DNA of 17,041 nucleotides from contig CAZFPO010000058.1 of assembly GCA_964521105.1 (NCBI GenBank), positions 1-17,041 of the forward strand. Reading direction: 5' to 3'. Below the pieces are notes generated by a model. That model saw only the letters and a list, made by a program, of their open reading frames with translations. It had not been told where the DNA came from and searched no databases. The DNA comes from JAQUGA01 sp964521105. GTDB lineage: Bacteria > Bacteroidota > Bacteroidia > Bacteroidales > WCHB1-69. Below are positions 14,642-17,041 of this stretch, one piece after another; the stretch's first letter is position 1, and the number at the start of each line of letters is the position of its first letter. The translations under genes were made by a program, and so were the position numbers.

Positions 14642-15862
14642 ATGCTCCCAAATATAGAAGCCCTTCGTGAGGATTTTCCTTTACTTAATCAGCAGGTTAA
14701 CAAACGCCCATTAGTCTATTTTGATAATGCAGCAACGACTCAAAAACCCTCAGTTGTTACCAACGCTGTTGCCGATTATTACAACCGTTACAACAGCAAT
14801 ATCCATCGTGGTGTACATTTTTTAAGTGGAATTGCTACCGAAGCATTCGAAAACGCACGAACAAATATTCAGCAGTTTATCAATGCAAAACATCGTTACG
14901 AAATAATTTTTACCCGTGGAACAACCGAATCGATTAATTTGGTTGCTTACTCCTTTTTTAAACGTTTTGTAAAATCTGGCGACAATGTAATTATTTCGGC
15001 TTTAGAACATCATTCTAATATTGTGCCTTGGCAAATTGCTTGCGAAGATCACGGGGCTACACTCAGAGTAATACCCATGAACGAAGATGGCAGTTTACAA
15101 ATCGACCAATTAGAATCATTGATTGATAAAAATACTCGATTAGTGGCGGTTAATCATGTTTCAAACGCCTTAGGAACAGTCAATCCGATAAAAAAAATCA
15201 TCGATATATCTCATCAGCATTCGGTTCCTGTATTAATTGATGGAGCTCAGTCGATTTCGCATATTAAAGTGGATGTTCAGGAATTAGATGCCGATTTTTA
15301 CTGTTTTTCGGGACACAAAATTTATGCTCCAATGGGTATTGGAGTTTTATACAGCAAAGAATCCCTCCTTAACGAAATGCCACCCTATCAAGGTGGTGGC
15401 GAAATGATTAAAGAAGTTACTTTTGCTAAAACAACCTTTAACGAATTGCCTTATAAATTTGAAGCTGGAACACCAAATGTTGGAGATGTCATAGGTTTAG
15501 ATGTTGCCTTAAAATATGTTTTGGAAATTGGTATTGATAAAATTGCACAGCATGAGGAAGAATTGCTAAAATATGCCACATCACGAATTAAAGAAATCGA
15601 CAACATCCGTATTTTTGGTACTACTCCCGAAAAAACTGCAGTTTTATCGTTTTTGGTTGGCAATATTCACCCTTATGATATTGGCGTTTTAATTGACAAA
15701 CTTGGAATTGCCGTGCGTACCGGCAACCATTGCACCCAACCAATAATGGATTTTTATAAAATCCCAGGCACTGTAAGAGCCTCGTTTGCAGTATATAACA
15801 CCAAAGAGGAAATCGATCGATTTATTGATGGATTAAAACAAGTGGTGGAAATATTAAGCTGA
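14642..15862 (+). CDS. sufS: SufS-type cysteine desulfurase
   Basis: The 406-residue cytoplasmic, PLP-dependent, group II cysteine desulfurase removes sulfur from cysteine and hands it on as persulfide for Fe-S cluster assembly. The length equals that of E. coli SufS, and key residues fall at the same numbers: the PLP lysine is Lys226 in SGHKIYAP (223-230), and the persulfide cysteine is Cys364 in RTGNHCTQP (359-367). Other conserved stretches are YFDNAATTQKP (26-36), NIHRGVHFLS (54-63), FTRGTTESINLVA (90-102), ALEHHSNIVPWQ (120-131) and DGAQSISH (200-207). The motif around the active cysteine is usually RTGHHC; here the first His is Asn. No sufB, sufC, sufD or sufE lies in the window, so the gene is physically separate from the rest of the pathway. 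It has its own promoter and is followed by a TetR-type gene. Confidence 0.96.
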   Translation: MLPNIEALREDFPLLNQQVNKRPLVYFDNAATTQKPSVVTNAVADYYNRYNSNIHRGVHFLSGIATEAFENARTNIQQFINAKHRYEIIFTRGTTESINLVAYSFFKRFVKSGDNVIISALEHHSNIVPWQIACEDHGATLRVIPMNEDGSLQIDQLESLIDKNTRLVAVNHVSNALGTVNPIKKIIDISHQHSVPVLIDGAQSISHIKVDVQELDADFYCFSGHKIYAPMGIGVLYSKESLLNEMPPYQGGGEMIKEVTFAKTTFNELPYKFEAGTPNVGDVIGLDVALKYVLEIGIDKIAQHEEELLKYATSRIKEIDNIRIFGTTPEKTAVLSFLVGNIHPYDIGVLIDKLGIAVRTGNHCTQPIMDFYKIPGTVRASFAVYNTKEEIDRFIDGLKQVVEILS

Positions 15863-15907
15863 GACAAGTTCTTCATTAGAATTCTAACCTTTTAAAAATA
15901 TTTTTTC

Positions 15908-15923
15908 AATTGCTCTGTCAATT
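15908..15923. promoter_or_regulatory. Candidate operator upstream of the TetR-type gene
   Basis: AATTG (15908-15912) and CAATT (15919-15923) form an inverted repeat separated by six bases, just upstream of a near-match -7 element (TTAATTTG, 15937-15944). TetR-family genes often repress themselves through palindromes placed like this. A second palindrome, TTAGAATTCTAA at 15876-15887, lies further upstream. Both are AT-rich and could be chance. Confidence 0.25.
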
Positions 15924-15955
15924 CAAAAAAAAGTGTTTAATTTGCATCTTTAATA

Positions 15956-16588
15956 ATGCTATTAAATATGGAAATTAAGAACGAACAAAACATGGAGCAG
16001 CTTATTTTAGAAGTTGCCGAAAACCTTTTTTTAGAAAAAGGTTTTGCCATGACAACAACTACCGAAATTGCTAAAATTGCAGGATGTAATCAGGCTTTAG
16101 TTCACTATTATTACAGAACAAAAGAAAGGCTTTTTGACAAAATATTTGAAAAAAAGGCTAAAATGTTCTTTACATCTTTTATGCAAACAAATGAAGAAAA
16201 TATCCCTTTTGAAGAAAAATTAAAAAAAAGCATTGAAGCTCATTTTAATATTTTAATTGAAAATCCAAAATTGCCATTTTTATTGTTTAACGAGTTAACA
16301 ACAAATCCCAAACGTCTTGATTCAATAAAAGAGACCTTAGGCTCAATCCCATTAGAAATTGTTGGAAAAATTCATAATGAATTTCAATCCGAAATCGAAA
16401 AAGGGAATATTCGCCCAATGAATATGGTTGATTTTTTCATAACCGTTGCCTCCTTAAATGTTTTTCTGTTTATTGCAAAACCCATAATTAGTGAAATCTT
16501 TTGTTTGTCGGATAAAGATTATATCGAATTTTTAGAGCTCAGAAAACAGGAAAACATTAGAATAATCCTGAATAGTTTAAAACCGTAA
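15956..16588 (+). CDS. TetR/AcrR-family transcriptional regulator
   Basis: This is a 210-residue DNA-binding regulator. The N-terminal helix-turn-helix domain is clear: MEQLILEVAENLFLEKGFAM (13-32), then TTTEIAKIAGCNQALVHYYY (34-53), where the recognition helix ends in the typical VxYYYxxKxxLF pattern, followed by RTKERLFDKIFE. The C-terminal part (about 60-205) is all-helical ligand-binding and dimerisation region, with no motif that reveals the ligand. Two nearby starts are possible: the ATG at 15956, or the ATG at 15968 (MEIKNEQN), which lies at the better distance from the -7-like element at 15937-15944. No efflux or enzyme gene lies between it and the right edge, so its target, apart from itself, is unknown. 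It is on the same strand as sufS, 93 bases downstream, and could be partly co-transcribed. Confidence 0.9.
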   Translation: MLLNMEIKNEQNMEQLILEVAENLFLEKGFAMTTTTEIAKIAGCNQALVHYYYRTKERLFDKIFEKKAKMFFTSFMQTNEENIPFEEKLKKSIEAHFNILIENPKLPFLLFNELTTNPKRLDSIKETLGSIPLEIVGKIHNEFQSEIEKGNIRPMNMVDFFITVASLNVFLFIAKPIISEIFCLSDKDYIEFLELRKQENIRIILNSLKP

Positions 16589-16607
16589 ATTTATTCAAAT
16601 GAATTTA

Positions 16608-16670
16608 AAAAAAAGAGTTTCACTATGTTTCACAGAGTACACACAGAGTTACACTGTATTTTCTTTGTTT
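16608..16670. repeat. Intergenic direct repeat A, copy 1
   Basis: This 63-base unit contains GAGTTTCACTATGTTTCACA followed by GAGTACACACAGAGTT. It recurs exactly 120 bases downstream (16728-16790). The first 43 bases are identical and the last 20 have four differences. The unit itself is built from short related words (TTTCACTATG/TTTCACAGAG and ACACAGAGT). Similar CACAGAGT-type intergenic repeats are common in environmental Bacteroidota. Confidence 0.85.
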
Positions 16671-16727
16671 TCCACTGTGCAACACGGTGATTTCGCATTA
16701 GCGAACCGTGCAACACGGTGTAATTTT
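16671..16727. repeat. Intergenic repeat B with internal hairpin, copy 1
   Basis: This unit starts TCCACTGTGC and ends CACGGTGTAATTTT. It holds two direct copies of GTGCAACACGGTG (16677-16689 and 16708-16720) flanking an inverted pair TTCGC/GCGAA around ATTA. An outer pair CACGG/CCGTG can extend the hairpin. The unit recurs at 16986-17041 with three substitutions in 56 bases. Confidence 0.82.
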
Positions 16728-16790
16728 AAAAAAAGAGTTTCACTATGTTTCACAGAGTACACACAGAGTTCCACATTGTTTTCTTTGTTT
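16728..16790. repeat. Intergenic direct repeat A, copy 2
   Basis: This is the second copy of the 63-base unit at 16608-16670, offset by exactly 120 bases. Its first 43 bases are identical to copy 1. After 16790 the two sequences diverge: copy 1 continues into repeat B, and this copy continues into unrelated sequence. Confidence 0.85.
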
Positions 16791-16855
16791 TTAAGAGTGA
16801 AAGACATTGTAAAGAAATCCAATATAGTGAGTTGGCTAGCTCTTTCATGTGGAGA

Positions 16856-16874
16856 GTGTTGCGTAGCAAAACAC
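16856..16874. repeat. Degenerate hairpin related to repeat B
   Basis: GTGTTGC (16856-16862) and GCAAAACAC (16866-16874) form an imperfect inverted repeat with a three-base loop and two extra A in one arm. It is followed by ATTGTAATTTT, which resembles the GGTGTAATTTT tail of repeat B. It is probably a diverged relative of that unit. Confidence 0.45.
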
Positions 16875-16890
16875 ATTGTAATTTTTTCAT

Positions 16891-16964
16891 GCCACGAAGT
16901 CTCTAAGGCACTAAGGTTCACAAAAAAATCCTTGTGTTTCTTTGTGTCTTCGTGCCTTAGTGGC
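16891..16964. repeat. Hairpin repeat C built from 8-base words
   Basis: GCCAC (16891-16895) pairs with GTGGC (16960-16964), and TAAGGCAC (16904-16911) pairs with GTGCCTTA (16952-16959), leaving an eight-base bulge in the left arm. Read on the minus strand, the right arm is a run of related words of about eight bases: CACTAAGG, CACGAAGA, CACAAAGA, AACACAAGG. The same words appear in the left arm on the plus strand. Repeats of the type CACTAAGGCACGAAG are widespread between genes in environmental bacteria. Confidence 0.78.
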
Positions 16965-16985
16965 GAATTTATATCAAACAATAGT

Positions 16986-17041
16986 TCCACTGTGCAACAC
17001 TGTGATTTCGCGATAGCGAACCGTGCAACACGGTGTAATTT
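16986..17041. repeat. Intergenic repeat B, copy 2, reaching the window edge
   Basis: This copy matches 16671-16726 except for three positions: one in the first GTGCAACACGGTG word (G to T) and two in the hairpin loop (ATTA becomes GATA). The five-base inner stem TTCGC/GCGAA is preserved. It runs to the window edge, so the repeat cluster may continue. Confidence 0.8.

Noticed and set aside
16649..16990. A 113-codon minus-strand open frame near the right edge
   Set aside because: It runs straight through repeats A, B and C, and its residues (HEDTKKHKDFFVNL and similar) are the translation of the CACTAAGGCACGAAG-type repeat. There is no promoter and no domain, so I treat it as a spurious frame.
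16608..17041. Possible CRISPR array at the right edge
   Set aside because: The repeats are of different kinds, at 120- and 315-base spacing, with no regular short repeat-spacer pattern and no cas gene.

Overview
The window is AT-rich chromosomal DNA from a member of the Bacteroidota. The signs are a type IX secretion (T9SS) C-terminal sorting domain, a FISUMP-domain secreted protein, several Bacteroidota-type outer-membrane or lipoprotein families, the near absence of Shine-Dalgarno sequences, and repeated TAnnTTTG promoter elements upstream of genes. I cannot place it more finely; an environmental Bacteroidales or Flavobacteriia relative would fit.

Layout. Positions 1-3468 are read on the minus strand. 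They hold the N-terminal part of a TM1586-type nitroreductase (cut by the window edge), a FISUMP-domain secreted protein whose frame is broken by one in-frame TAG, and a YfhO-type multi-pass membrane protein. Positions 3601-10019 are read on the plus strand: ssb, then a tight three-gene run (Ig-like lipoprotein, MeaB GTPase, single-domain rhodanese), then a large T9SS cargo protein built from a seven-blade propeller, PKD, LamG and sorting domains. A strong bidirectional terminator separates this from a minus-strand block at 14059-10092: an OmpA-type envelope protein with a PD40-like propeller, a second secreted propeller-like protein 30 bases downstream of it, and a small lipoprotein with its own well-formed promoter. 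Next come a 28-residue single-span membrane protein with its own terminator, sufS and a TetR-family regulator. The last 450 bases hold no gene that I believe. They are packed with intergenic repeats of at least three kinds.

How the genes relate. Most of the window is envelope biology (secreted propellers, lipoproteins, OmpA-type peptidoglycan anchoring) interleaved with housekeeping genes (ssb, sufS, meaB). I see no phage, transposase, CRISPR array, defence system or rRNA/tRNA gene. I did not find a clearly new multi-gene system. The points most worth a second look are the interrupted FISUMP gene, the unannotated 28-residue membrane protein, the OmpA/propeller pair, and the repeat cluster at the right edge.
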